NCBI GenBank assembly: GCA_963765785.1 | Contig: CAVXXW010000005.1 | Coordinates: 1 to 64,000, forward strand | Direction: 5' to 3' | Length of the DNA stretch: 64,000 nt | From: AC-32 sp963765785 | GTDB lineage: Bacteria > Actinomycetota > Thermoleophilia > Gaiellales > Gaiellaceae | Shown: positions 7,361-15,251 of the stretch, piece after piece | Layout: each line of letters begins with the position of its first letter | Position numbering within the stretch: position 1 is the first letter of the stretch | Notes under the pieces: generated by a model | What the model saw: the letters and a program-made list of their open reading frames with translations, nothing else | Told to the model about the DNA's origin: nothing | Database searches by the model: none | Position numbers and translations under genes: made by a program

Positions 7361-8448
7361 TCGGCGCGCTCCTCGCGCTTGGCGCGGTCGGCTATGACGC
7401 GGATGTCGAGCCCGGGCAGCTCGCGGACCATGCGGGAGAGCAGGGAGCCCCCGAAGATCTCGCGCCTGCGCGACTCGTCGGGCGTGCCGACGAAGATGTA
7501 AGTCGACCCGCGCTCGGCCGCGACGTCGCGAATAGTGTCGACCAGGTTGCCGCCGTCGACCTCGAGAAAGTGAATACCGAGGATGCCGGCCAGCCGACGC
7601 AGCGCGGCCAGCTGCGTCGCCTCTTCCTCGCTGGGCTCGTGCCCATTCGGTCGCATCCAGACTGCGTCGATCTCCGCATTCAGCCGCTGCGCCGAGCGCC
7701 AAGCGCGGCGCATGATCCGCTGCGACTTCGGCTGGGGCTCGACCAGGGCGAGGATCCGCTCGGCCACCGCGTGCTTGCTGAACGGCTCGAGCACCGCCGG
7801 CTGGCGGCGAGCCTCGACGTCCTCGGCGACCTCGCGGAGCACGAGCTCCCGGAGGGCGGCGAGGTTGTCCGTGCGAAAGAAGTTCTCGAGTGCGACCTCG
7901 GCCCGCGGGGCGGGGTAGACCTTGCCGGCGCGCAGCCGCTCCTGCAGCTCCTCCGGGGAGAGGTCGACGAGCACGACCTCGTCTGCCTCGTCGAGCACGC
8001 GGTCCGGGAACGTCTCCCGCACCCGCACGCTGGTCAGCTCGAAGATCGCGTCGTTGAGGCTTTCCAAATGCTGGACGTTCACGGTCGAGATCACGTCGAT
8101 TCCGGTGGCGAGCAGGTCGTCGATGTCCAGGTAGCGCTTCTCGTGCCGCATCCCCGACGCGTTCGTGTGCGCGAGCTCGTCGACGAGCGCGAGCTGCGGC
8201 AGGCGTGCAATCACGGCGTCGACATCCATCTCCTCGAGCTCGAGGCTGCCGTGCGCGGTGCGCAACCGAGGCACCGCCTCGAGCCCCTCGGCGAGCGCCG
8301 CCGTCTCCGGGCGGTCGTGCGGCTCCAGGTAGCCGATTACGACGTCGCGGCCTTCCGCCTTGGCCTGCCGTCCTTCTAGCAGCATGCGGTAGGTCTTCCC
8401 GACGCCGGCAGCCATCCCGACGAGGATGCGGTAGTGGCCACGTTCCAC
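7357..8448 (-). CDS. kdpD: Stand-alone KdpD N-terminal sensor domain (KdpD + USP), no kinase
   Basis: 363 aa. Residues ~1-210 match the KdpD N-terminal domain: the Walker A loop GMAAGVGKTYRML, the VDELAHTNASG motif, and the STVNVQHLESLND block. Residues ~230-360 are a USP-like domain (YIFVGTPDESRRREIFGGSL), which in known KdpD proteins binds nucleotide, including c-di-AMP in Staphylococcus. There are no transmembrane segments, no H-box and no ATPase domain. The kinase half is encoded separately 5 kb upstream (13785-15173). GTG 8448 begins 4 nt after the kdpB stop. The protein presumably acts in trans on the membrane kinase or on KdpFABC. Confidence 0.9.
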   Translation of the reverse strand: MERGHYRILVGMAAGVGKTYRMLLEGRQAKAEGRDVVIGYLEPHDRPETAALAEGLEAVPRLRTAHGSLELEEMDVDAVIARLPQLALVDELAHTNASGMRHEKRYLDIDDLLATGIDVISTVNVQHLESLNDAIFELTSVRVRETFPDRVLDEADEVVLVDLSPEELQERLRAGKVYPAPRAEVALENFFRTDNLAALRELVLREVAEDVEARRQPAVLEPFSKHAVAERILALVEPQPKSQRIMRRAWRSAQRLNAEIDAVWMRPNGHEPSEEEATQLAALRRLAGILGIHFLEVDGGNLVDTIRDVAAERGSTYIFVGTPDESRRREIFGGSLLSRMVRELPGLDIRVIADRAKREERAE

Positions 8449-8452
8449 AGGT

Positions 8453-10567
8453 TCATGCTCCGAGCAGGTTGTGGATGACGAGGTCGATGAGCTTGATCCC
8501 GACGAACGGGAGGATCATCCCACCGAGGCCGTAGATCAACAGGTTGCGCCGCAGCAGCGCGGTGGCACCGATCGCGCGGTACTTGACGCCGCGCAGGGCC
8601 AGTGGAACGAGCGCCGGGATGATCAGCGCGTTGAAGATGATCGCCGAGATGATCGCGCTCTTCGGCGTGCCGAGCTGCATCAGGTTCAGCGAGTCCAGCG
8701 GCCCGCGCTCGCCGGGCCTCGAGGCGTAGGTGAACGCGAACATCGCCGGCAGGATTGCGAAGTACTTGGCCACGTCGTTCGCGATCGAGAACGTCGTCAG
8801 CGCACCGCGCGTGATCAGTAGCTGCTTGCCCACCTCGACGACCTCGATCAGCTTCGTCGGGTTGTTGTCGAGGTCGACCATGTTGCCGGCCTCCTTGGCC
8901 GCCGAGGTGCCGGCGTTCATCGCCACGCCGACATCCGCCTGGGCGAGCGCGGGCGCGTCGTTGGTGCCGTCGCCGGTCATGGCGACGAGGCGGCCCTTCG
9001 CCTGTTCCTCCTTGATCAGCGCCATCTTCGCCTCGGGGGTCGCCTCGGCGAGGAAGTCGTCGACGCCGGCCTCCTGGGCGATGACCGCGGCGGTGACGCG
9101 GTTGTCGCCGGTGATCATGACCGTGCGGATGCCCATCCTCCGGAGCTCGTCGAAGCGCTCGTTCATTCCGCCCTTGACGATGTCCTTGAGGTAAATGACG
9201 CCGAGCACGAAGTTGTTCTGCGCCACGACCAGCGGCGTGCCGCCGGCGCGGGCGATCGTGTCGACCTCCCGGTCGAGCTGCTCGGGCACATGGCCGCCCT
9301 GCTCCTCGACGAAGCACTTGATCGCATCGGCTGCGCCCTTGCGCAGCTGCCGGCCGTCGAGGTCGACGCCGCTCATCCGGGTCGTCGCCGAGAAGGGAGT
9401 GAAGGTGGCGTCGAGGTCGGACAGCTCCCGGCCGCGCAGGCCGTAGCGGTCCTTCGCGAGCACCACGATCGAGCGGCCCTCCGGCGTCTCGTCCGCGAGC
9501 GACGAGAGCTGGGCGGCCTCGGCGAGCTCCTTCTCGCTGACGCCGTCGACCGGCACGAACTCCGTCGCCTGCCGGTTGCCGAGCGTGATCGTCCCGGTCT
9601 TGTCGAGCAGCAGCACGTCGACGTCGCCCGAGGCCTCGACCGCGCGGCCCGACAGCGCGAGCACGTTGCGCTGCACGAGCCGGTCGATGCCGGCGATCCC
9701 GATCGCGGACAACAGAGCGCCGATCGTCGTCGGGATGAGCGCGACGAGCAGTGCGATCAGGACGGTTGTCGACGTCGGGGTGCCGGCGTAGATCGCGAAC
9801 GGCCGCAGTGTCACCACGGCCGCGAGGAACGTGATCGTCAGGCCGGCGAGCAGGATGTTGAGCGCGATCTCGTTCGGGGTCTTGCGCCGCTCCGCGCCCT
9901 CGACCAGCGCGATCATCTGGTCGAGGAACGACTTGCCGGGCTCCTGCGTGACGAGCACGACGAGCTGGTCCGAGAGCAGCTTCGTCCCGCCAGTGACGGC
10001 CGAGCGGTCGCCGCCCGACTCGCGGATCACCGGCGCCGACTCGCCGGTAATCGCCGACTCGTCGACCGAGCCGACGCCCTCGATCACCTCGCCGTCGGCC
10101 GGGATCACCTCGCCGGCGGAGACGATCACGACGTCGCCCTTCTGCAGCTCCGGGGCTGGCACGTCCTCGATTCCCTCGCTGTCGGTGCGGCGGTGCGCGG
10201 TCGTGGTCGTGCGCGTCGCCCGCAGCGCGTCAGCCTGCGCCTTGCCGCGCCCCTCGGCGATCGCCTCGGCGAAGTTTGCGAACAACACCGTCAGCCAGAG
10301 CCAGATCGCAATCGTGCCGACGAACCAGAGGTTGGCGGTGTGGCCGCGCACGAGGTCGAGCACGAAGATCGCCGTTGTGATCCCGCTCCCGAGCTCGACG
10401 ATGAACATGACGGGGTTTCTCACCTGGCGGCGCGGGTCGAGCTTCGGGAACGAGTCTCGCACCGCCGCGAGCACGAGCTCGCGCGAGAAGACGCTCGAGC
10501 GCCTCGCCTTCGTGACCGGCGACGGCGGCTGCGGCTCGACTGCGGGCGGTGCGCCGGTCGTGGCCAC
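8453..10567 (-). CDS. kdpB: K+-transporting ATPase subunit B (KdpB), P-type ATPase
   Basis: 704 aa, normal for KdpB. The phosphorylation motif DKTGTITLGNR is present, as are TGESAPVIRESGGDRSAVTGG (actuator domain), TGDNRVTAAVIA and MTGDGTNDAPALAQADVG (P domain). The protein hydrolyses ATP to drive K+ uptake through KdpA. GTG 10567 overlaps the kdpC stop by 1 nt. An unusual point is that kdpB follows kdpC rather than kdpA. Confidence 0.97.
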   Translation of the reverse strand: MATTGAPPAVEPQPPSPVTKARRSSVFSRELVLAAVRDSFPKLDPRRQVRNPVMFIVELGSGITTAIFVLDLVRGHTANLWFVGTIAIWLWLTVLFANFAEAIAEGRGKAQADALRATRTTTTAHRRTDSEGIEDVPAPELQKGDVVIVSAGEVIPADGEVIEGVGSVDESAITGESAPVIRESGGDRSAVTGGTKLLSDQLVVLVTQEPGKSFLDQMIALVEGAERRKTPNEIALNILLAGLTITFLAAVVTLRPFAIYAGTPTSTTVLIALLVALIPTTIGALLSAIGIAGIDRLVQRNVLALSGRAVEASGDVDVLLLDKTGTITLGNRQATEFVPVDGVSEKELAEAAQLSSLADETPEGRSIVVLAKDRYGLRGRELSDLDATFTPFSATTRMSGVDLDGRQLRKGAADAIKCFVEEQGGHVPEQLDREVDTIARAGGTPLVVAQNNFVLGVIYLKDIVKGGMNERFDELRRMGIRTVMITGDNRVTAAVIAQEAGVDDFLAEATPEAKMALIKEEQAKGRLVAMTGDGTNDAPALAQADVGVAMNAGTSAAKEAGNMVDLDNNPTKLIEVVEVGKQLLITRGALTTFSIANDVAKYFAILPAMFAFTYASRPGERGPLDSLNLMQLGTPKSAIISAIIFNALIIPALVPLALRGVKYRAIGATALLRRNLLIYGLGGMILPFVGIKLIDLVIHNLLGA

Positions 10568-11157
10568 TAGCGACCTTCGATTCGGTCGAGGGCGAGGTTG
10601 AGCTTCAGCACGTTCACTCCGGGCTCGCCGAAGAAGCCGAGCGAGCGGCCGTCAGTGTTCTCGTCGATCAGCTTCTGCACGGTCGCCAGCGGCACGCGTC
10701 GAACGGCCGCGACGCGCGGCGACTGCAGGGCGGCGTACGCTGGCGAGATGTCAGGGTCGATCCCGGAGCCGGAAGTCGTGACCGCGTCGACCGGGATGTC
10801 GTGGATCGTGAGACCCGGGTTGTACGGGCGCTCGAGCCGGAGGATCCCCCGCGCAGCTGTTCTGACGTTCTTCGACAGGTCGGAGCTGGTCGGCCCGAGG
10901 TTGGCGAAGGTCGTCCCGCCGGCGTTGTATGCCGGCGCTGTGGCCGAAGGCCGCGGATGGAAGTACTGCGGCTTGGTGAACGCCTGGGCGGCGAGCCGCG
11001 AGCCCACGACCTTGCCGTCGACCTTGACGAGGCTGCCGTCCGCCTGGCTCGAGAAGGCGACCTGCGCGAAGCCCGTGAAGGCCGCGGGAATGGCGAGGCC
11101 GAACACGAGCGTCAGCAGCACGACGGCCAGGACCGAGGACTTGAGGTCTCGGAGCAT
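10567..11157 (-). CDS. kdpC: K+-transporting ATPase subunit C (KdpC)
   Basis: 196 aa. A single N-terminal membrane helix (SSVLAVVLLTLVFGLAIPAA) is followed by the periplasmic-type domain with FTKPQYFHPRPSA, SGSGIDPDISPAYA and LGFFGEPGVNVLKLNLAL, all standard KdpC blocks. KdpC is part of the KdpFABC pump. ATG 11157 overlaps the kdpA stop by one base (TGATG), and the gene is directly followed by kdpB. Confidence 0.96.
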   Translation of the reverse strand: MLRDLKSSVLAVVLLTLVFGLAIPAAFTGFAQVAFSSQADGSLVKVDGKVVGSRLAAQAFTKPQYFHPRPSATAPAYNAGGTTFANLGPTSSDLSKNVRTAARGILRLERPYNPGLTIHDIPVDAVTTSGSGIDPDISPAYAALQSPRVAAVRRVPLATVQKLIDENTDGRSLGFFGEPGVNVLKLNLALDRIEGR

Positions 11158-12857
11158 CAGTGCGCCAGCCCTTCGACGATCGGCCCGAGCGTGAGCGCGG
11201 GGAAGACCATCAGCCCGGCCGTGAGCAGGATCACGCCGACGAGCAGGACGACGAAGGTCGGGCCGTCGGTACGGAACGTCCCGGCCGAGACCGGAGCGGT
11301 CTTCTTGCCGGCGAGCGATCCGGCCAGCGCCAAGGCCGCTACCAGCGGGGCGAAACGCCCGAGGAGCATGGCGACCGCTCCCAGCTCGGCCGAGAAGTTC
11401 GTCGCGCCGTAGCCGGCGAACGCGCTGCCGTTGTTGTTCGACTGCGACGTGTAGGCATACAGCGCCTCGGTGAACCCGTGCGCGCCGGAGTTGAAGACCG
11501 AGGCGAGCCCTGAGGCCGTCACCACCGAGAGCCCAGTGAGCGCTAGCACCATGGTCGGCACGAACAGGGCGCCGACCGCCGCGTACTTGATCTCGCGCGC
11601 CTCGATCTTCTTGCCTAGGTACTCGGGCGTACGACCCACCATCAGCCCGGCTATGAAGACCGCGATGACGATGTAGAAGAACATCCCGTAGAGGCCGGAG
11701 CCGACGCCGCCGAAGATCACCTCCCCGAAGAAGATGTTCACGAGCGGCACGGCGCCGCCGAACGCCGTGAAGGCGTCATGGCCCCCGTTCACCGACCCGT
11801 TCGAGGCATCGGTCGTGACCGTTGCCCAGAGCGCGGTGTCGGCGATGCCGAAGCGAACTTCCTTGTCCGACATGTTCCCGCCGCTCTGGCCGTGGCCCTG
11901 GGTGATGTTCACGCCAGAGGAGCGGAGCACCTGTGAGCCGTGCTGCTCGGCGGGATACGCGATCGAGACGCCGAGCGCGAGGACGGCGAACATCGCCGCG
12001 AACACCATCCAGGCGTGGCGCCGGGCGAGCACCATCTTCCCGAACATGAAGATCTGCGCCGCCGGGATCAGCAGGATCGAGATCGACTCGAGGAAGTTCG
12101 TCAGCCCGTTCGGGTTCTCGAAGGGCACCGCGGAGTTCGAGTTGTAGAAGCCGCCGCCGTTCGTCCCGAGCTCCTTGATCGCGATCATCAGCGCGACCGG
12201 GCCGCGGGCGATCGTCTGGGCCGCGCCCTCGAGCGTGTGGGCGGTCGCGTGGCCGGCAAAGGTCTGCGGCACGCCCTGCGAGAGCAGGATCACCCCCAGC
12301 AGGAGCGACAGCGGCAGCAGGATGTACGTCAGCGAGCGGTAGAGGTCGACCCAGAAGTTGCCGAGCTCCTGCGTCGTCCGGCGGCTGAAGCCGCGGATCA
12401 CCGCCACGAGCACGGCCATCCCGACCCCGGCCGAGACGAACTGCTGCACCGCCAGCCCGGCCATCTGGGTCAGGTACGACATGGTGTACTCGCCGCCGTA
12501 GTACTGCCAGTTGGTGTTCGTCGTGAAGCTGGCTGTCGTGTTGAGCGCGATGTGCGCCGGCACGCCCTGCAGGTGGTCGGGGTTCAGGAACAGGTGCCCC
12601 TGCACGCGCTGGATCAGGTAGAGCAGCCCGAAGAAGACGATCGTGAAGACGATCACCGTCTTCGAGTAGGCCTTCCAGTCCTGCTCCTGCGCAGGGTCGG
12701 TGCGGACGAGACGGTAGAAGCCGCCCTCGATGCTCGACAGCCAGCGCGGGCGGAAGGCGGGCGCGTAGACCCGGGCCATGTAGAGGCCGAGCGGGTACGC
12801 CAGCGCGATCAGCACGGCCGCGTAGACGAGGATCTGGGCGATGCCCTGACCGGACAC
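11157..12857 (-). CDS. kdpA: K+-transporting ATPase subunit A (KdpA), channel subunit
   Basis: 566 aa with about 10 membrane segments. All four pore-loop filters can be read: NTTASFTTNTNWQ, LGTNGGGFYNSNSA, TDASNGSVNGG and SNNNGSAFAGYG. KdpA belongs to the superfamily of K+ transporters and supplies the selective pathway of the Kdp pump. GTG 12857 comes directly after the kdpF stop with no gap. The gene is complete. Confidence 0.97.
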   Translation of the reverse strand: MSGQGIAQILVYAAVLIALAYPLGLYMARVYAPAFRPRWLSSIEGGFYRLVRTDPAQEQDWKAYSKTVIVFTIVFFGLLYLIQRVQGHLFLNPDHLQGVPAHIALNTTASFTTNTNWQYYGGEYTMSYLTQMAGLAVQQFVSAGVGMAVLVAVIRGFSRRTTQELGNFWVDLYRSLTYILLPLSLLLGVILLSQGVPQTFAGHATAHTLEGAAQTIARGPVALMIAIKELGTNGGGFYNSNSAVPFENPNGLTNFLESISILLIPAAQIFMFGKMVLARRHAWMVFAAMFAVLALGVSIAYPAEQHGSQVLRSSGVNITQGHGQSGGNMSDKEVRFGIADTALWATVTTDASNGSVNGGHDAFTAFGGAVPLVNIFFGEVIFGGVGSGLYGMFFYIVIAVFIAGLMVGRTPEYLGKKIEAREIKYAAVGALFVPTMVLALTGLSVVTASGLASVFNSGAHGFTEALYAYTSQSNNNGSAFAGYGATNFSAELGAVAMLLGRFAPLVAALALAGSLAGKKTAPVSAGTFRTDGPTFVVLLVGVILLTAGLMVFPALTLGPIVEGLAH

Positions 12858-12947
12858 CTACAAGCGCTCCCCGCGGAACAGCGCATAGACGAGGTAGGCG
12901 AAGACGGCGATCGAGATCGCGAGGCCGAAGATGTCGGAGGCCGACAT
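12858..12947 (-). CDS. kdpF: KdpF, small subunit of the Kdp pump
   Basis: 29 aa made almost entirely of one membrane helix (FGLAISIAVFAYLVYALF) and ending RGERL, the usual KdpF pattern. KdpF stabilises the KdpABC complex. ATG 12947 overlaps the stop of the upstream 27-aa gene by one base, and its own stop abuts kdpA. Confidence 0.85.
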   Translation of the reverse strand: MSASDIFGLAISIAVFAYLVYALFRGERL

Positions 12948-13030
12948 CAGACCCGCTCCAGCACGTGAAGCAGGAGGACGATGAACGCGAAGCAGGCAGC
13001 TGCTATCGCCAGCGCAGCAAGGTCGAACAT
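12947..13030 (-). CDS. Small (27 aa) membrane peptide leading the kdp operon
   Basis: Reads MFDLAALAIAAACFAFIVLL then LHVLERV: one membrane helix with an acidic N-terminus and a charged tail. It is not KdpF, which is the next gene. ATG 13030 lies 7 nt after a TAGCGT -10 element. The stop overlaps the kdpF start (TGATG), so the peptide is coupled to the pump genes. It could be a second regulatory peptide of the pump, or a translational lead-in. No function is known to me. Confidence 0.65.
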   Translation of the reverse strand: MFDLAALAIAAACFAFIVLLLHVLERV

Positions 13031-13037
13031 GGCTCCG

Positions 13038-13092
13038 ACGCTACGCCGGTCGGGCTGAGGGCCGCCTGAAGGTTCGGGCGGGCGCCCTGAAG
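13038..13092 (-). promoter_or_regulatory. kdp operon promoter with KdpE-type direct repeats
   Basis: On the minus strand, three YTNAG half-sites precede a TAGCGT -10 (13043-13038): CTTCAGG at 13092-13086, CCTTCAGG at 13072-13065 and CCTCAGC at 13060-13054. The last two are 11 bp apart and end 10 nt before the -10, with no -35 consensus. This is the layout of activator promoters bound by PhoB/OmpR-type regulators. The 35 nt from 13072 to 13038 align without gaps to the KimA-operon promoter (17019-17053). The -10 is 7 nt from ATG 13030, so the mRNA is leaderless. Confidence 0.6.
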
Positions 13093-13098
13093 AAAACC

Positions 13099-13788
13099 TC
13101 AGCGCCGGCTCGGGTCGACCAGCCGGTAGCCGGCGCCGGGCTCCGTGATCAGATAGCGCGGGCGGGCGGGATCAGGCTCGATCTTGCGGCGCAGCTGGGA
13201 GACGTGGACGTGAAGCAGGTTCGAGGCGTCGCTGTAGCCGGGGCCCCAGACCTCCTGCAGGATCGTGCGGTGTGTCAGCAGCTTGCCCTCGTTCAGGGCG
13301 AGCAGGCGCAGGAGCTCGAACTGGTGCGGCGTCAGGTGGACGGGCGCGCCTGAGACGAGCAGCTCGCGCTTATCGAGGTCGAGCTCGAGCTGGCCGATGT
13401 GGAGCACCGGCTCACCGGACGGCGCGGCGCGCCGCAGCACGGCCCGAAGACGGGCGATCAGCTCGTCGATGCCGACCGGCTTGGTCACGTAGTCGTCGGC
13501 GCCGGCGTTCAGCGCCTCGACCTTCTCGTGCTCGTCGCCGACCGCCGAGAGGACGATCACGGGTGCCGAGCTCCACGTGCGGAGCTCGCGGACGACGTCG
13601 GTGCCGGTCCCGTCGGGGAGGACGAGATCGAGGATCACAGCCTCGGGCGGTCTCATCGCCGCGGCCGCGAGGGCATGCTCCGCCGTCTCCGCGGTTTCGA
13701 CCTCGTAGCCCGCGCCGCGCAGGCTCGTCTGCAGCGCCCTCAGGATCTGGCGCTCGTCGTCGACGACGAGGACGCGGGCGCCGTTCAC
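13099..13788 (-). CDS. kdpE: KdpE-like response regulator (OmpR family)
   Basis: 229 aa from GTG 13788, which overlaps the kinase stop by GTGA. The receiver domain has the acidic pair in VLVVDDERQIL, the phosphorylated Asp in AVILDLVLPDG, and the Lys in YVTKPVG. The C-terminal winged helix (residues ~130-229) includes HLTPHQFELLRLLALNEGKL and SQLRRKIEPDP, and ends GAGYRLVDP as in KdpE. It lies directly upstream of the kdp promoter on the same strand and probably activates it. It is a close paralogue of the regulator at 16301-16993. Confidence 0.9.
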   Translation of the reverse strand: MNGARVLVVDDERQILRALQTSLRGAGYEVETAETAEHALAAAAMRPPEAVILDLVLPDGTGTDVVRELRTWSSAPVIVLSAVGDEHEKVEALNAGADDYVTKPVGIDELIARLRAVLRRAAPSGEPVLHIGQLELDLDKRELLVSGAPVHLTPHQFELLRLLALNEGKLLTHRTILQEVWGPGYSDASNLLHVHVSQLRRKIEPDPARPRYLITEPGAGYRLVDPSRR

Positions 13789-15173
13789 TCGTCGGCCGCC
13801 ATCGGCGCCCCCTCGAGCTCGAGCACGAAGGCGGCGCCCTGACCGGGGCGCGACTCGGCCCACACCCGAGCGCCGTTGGCCTCTGCAAAGCCCCGCGCAA
13901 TCGCGAGGCCGAGCCCCGCTCCGTGCCCGTTGGCACCACGGCGGAACGGGTCGAAGATGCGCTCCCGGTCGGCGCTCGCGACTCCGGGGCCGTGGTCGAC
14001 GACTCGAACGAGCACGTGCCGCGGCGTGCGCCCGATCTGCACGTGGACCGGCTCCTCGCGCGGCGAGTACTTGAGCGCGTTCTCGAACAGGTTGACGAGC
14101 ACACGCTCGATCTGCCTTGGATCCGCCCGAACGCCGAGCGGGCACTCCGGGAGCTCGACCGCGATTCGGCCGTCCGGGTCCTCCGTTTCGTCCAGAGCCT
14201 GCGAGATCAGCTCGTCGACGGGCCAGACGTCGGTCTCGGGCGTCGCCGCTCCCGCTTCGAGTCGCGAGAGGTCGAGCAGGTTGTCGATCAGTCGGCTGAG
14301 GCGCCGCGTCTCCGCGAGGATGGTCGAGACCAGCTCGCGGCGGTCCTCGGGAGCTAGCTCGAGCTCGTCCTGGGCGAGCGCGCTCGCAGAGGTGAGCATC
14401 GCCATCAGTGGCGAGCGAAGGTCGTGCGTTACGGCGCGAAGCACAGCGGTCTTGACGGCGTCGCTCCGCCGCAGTGTCTCGGCCTCGAGCGCCTCGGCCG
14501 CGAGCCGCTGCCGGTCGATCGCGACGCCGAGCAGCGACGCGAGGGCGGGAAGGAGGCGTCTGCGGCCCGCCGCGCCGGCGCGGCGCGGATTCACCAGACG
14601 GATCGTTCCCACCTGGCGGCCGTCGGCGAGCAGCGGGTACCCAGGCGCACCCGGCGTCAGGGCGATCTCGACCCGCTCGACCTGGAGCGCGTCGGCGGCC
14701 TCGGCGGAGATCCGGTCGAGCTCCCCGGTGACGTCGCCATGGCCGAGCAGCGAGCTGGCGATCTCCGCCAGCAGCGCCGATTCGATTACACGCCGGCGCG
14801 AGCGTGCAGCGAGCTCGCTCACGACGATGGACGTCACGACGAAAACACCGAGCGCGAACCAGTTCCGCGAGTCTTGCAGCGTCAGGGTGTGTGTGGGCGG
14901 GAGGAAGTAGAAATTGAAGGCGAGCATGCTGGCCACCGAGACTGCGACCGCCAGTGAGAGCCCCCAGAAGACGGCGATCGGAAGCACAGCGAAGATGTAG
15001 AGCACCCCGAGGCTCAGGACCGGCACGTGCGGCTCGAGCACTGCAATCACCGCGGTGACGACGGCGACGAGCGCCGCTCCAGCGAGCACGCCGAACGCCC
15101 ACCGGCGCGCACGGGCGTCTATCCCGTCGGCAGCGCGGTGTGCGAGATCGATCGGGAGTCGCAGCGTGCTCAC
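13785..15173 (-). CDS. kdpD: KdpD C-terminal-type histidine kinase (DUF4118 + GAF + kinase)
   Basis: 462 aa from GTG 15173. Residues ~30-130 form the four-helix DUF4118 membrane domain of KdpD (LSLGVLYIFAVLPIAVFWG, ASMLAFNFYFLPPTHTL). A GAF-like segment follows (~145-240), then the H-box AVTHDLRSPL, the N-box NLFENALKYSP and the G-boxes DHGPGV and GLGLAIARG. It lacks the KdpD N-terminal sensor and USP domains, which are encoded alone at 7357-8448. A GATCAT 6 nt before the GTG may be its -10. The partner regulator is the overlapping kdpE. Confidence 0.9.
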   Translation of the reverse strand: MSTLRLPIDLAHRAADGIDARARRWAFGVLAGAALVAVVTAVIAVLEPHVPVLSLGVLYIFAVLPIAVFWGLSLAVAVSVASMLAFNFYFLPPTHTLTLQDSRNWFALGVFVVTSIVVSELAARSRRRVIESALLAEIASSLLGHGDVTGELDRISAEAADALQVERVEIALTPGAPGYPLLADGRQVGTIRLVNPRRAGAAGRRRLLPALASLLGVAIDRQRLAAEALEAETLRRSDAVKTAVLRAVTHDLRSPLMAMLTSASALAQDELELAPEDRRELVSTILAETRRLSRLIDNLLDLSRLEAGAATPETDVWPVDELISQALDETEDPDGRIAVELPECPLGVRADPRQIERVLVNLFENALKYSPREEPVHVQIGRTPRHVLVRVVDHGPGVASADRERIFDPFRRGANGHGAGLGLAIARGFAEANGARVWAESRPGQGAAFVLELEGAPMAADE

Positions 15174-15251
15174 CGCCTCATGATCGCAAGCGGGCGGTTG
15201 CAGGGGATTTCCGGTGGCACGAGGAACCGCAACGGTGGTAGACCTCTCGTG

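Noticed and set aside
7357..15173. KdpD interrupted by a frameshift or insertion
   Set aside because: The two parts are 5 kb apart with the intact kdp operon between them, and each has its own coupled start and stop. This is a split gene, not a lesion.
15195..15236. Inverted repeat GCGGTT...AACCGC between the divergent kinases
   Set aside because: The arms are only 6 bp and about 26 nt apart, and do not match the YTNAG repeats of the transport promoters; too weak to call.
15180..15251. ATG 15180 as the start of the rightward kinase
   Set aside because: It would add 24 residues that look non-native and overlaps the likely -10 of the leftward kinase. GTG 15252 begins directly at the membrane domain. 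The longer form cannot be fully excluded.
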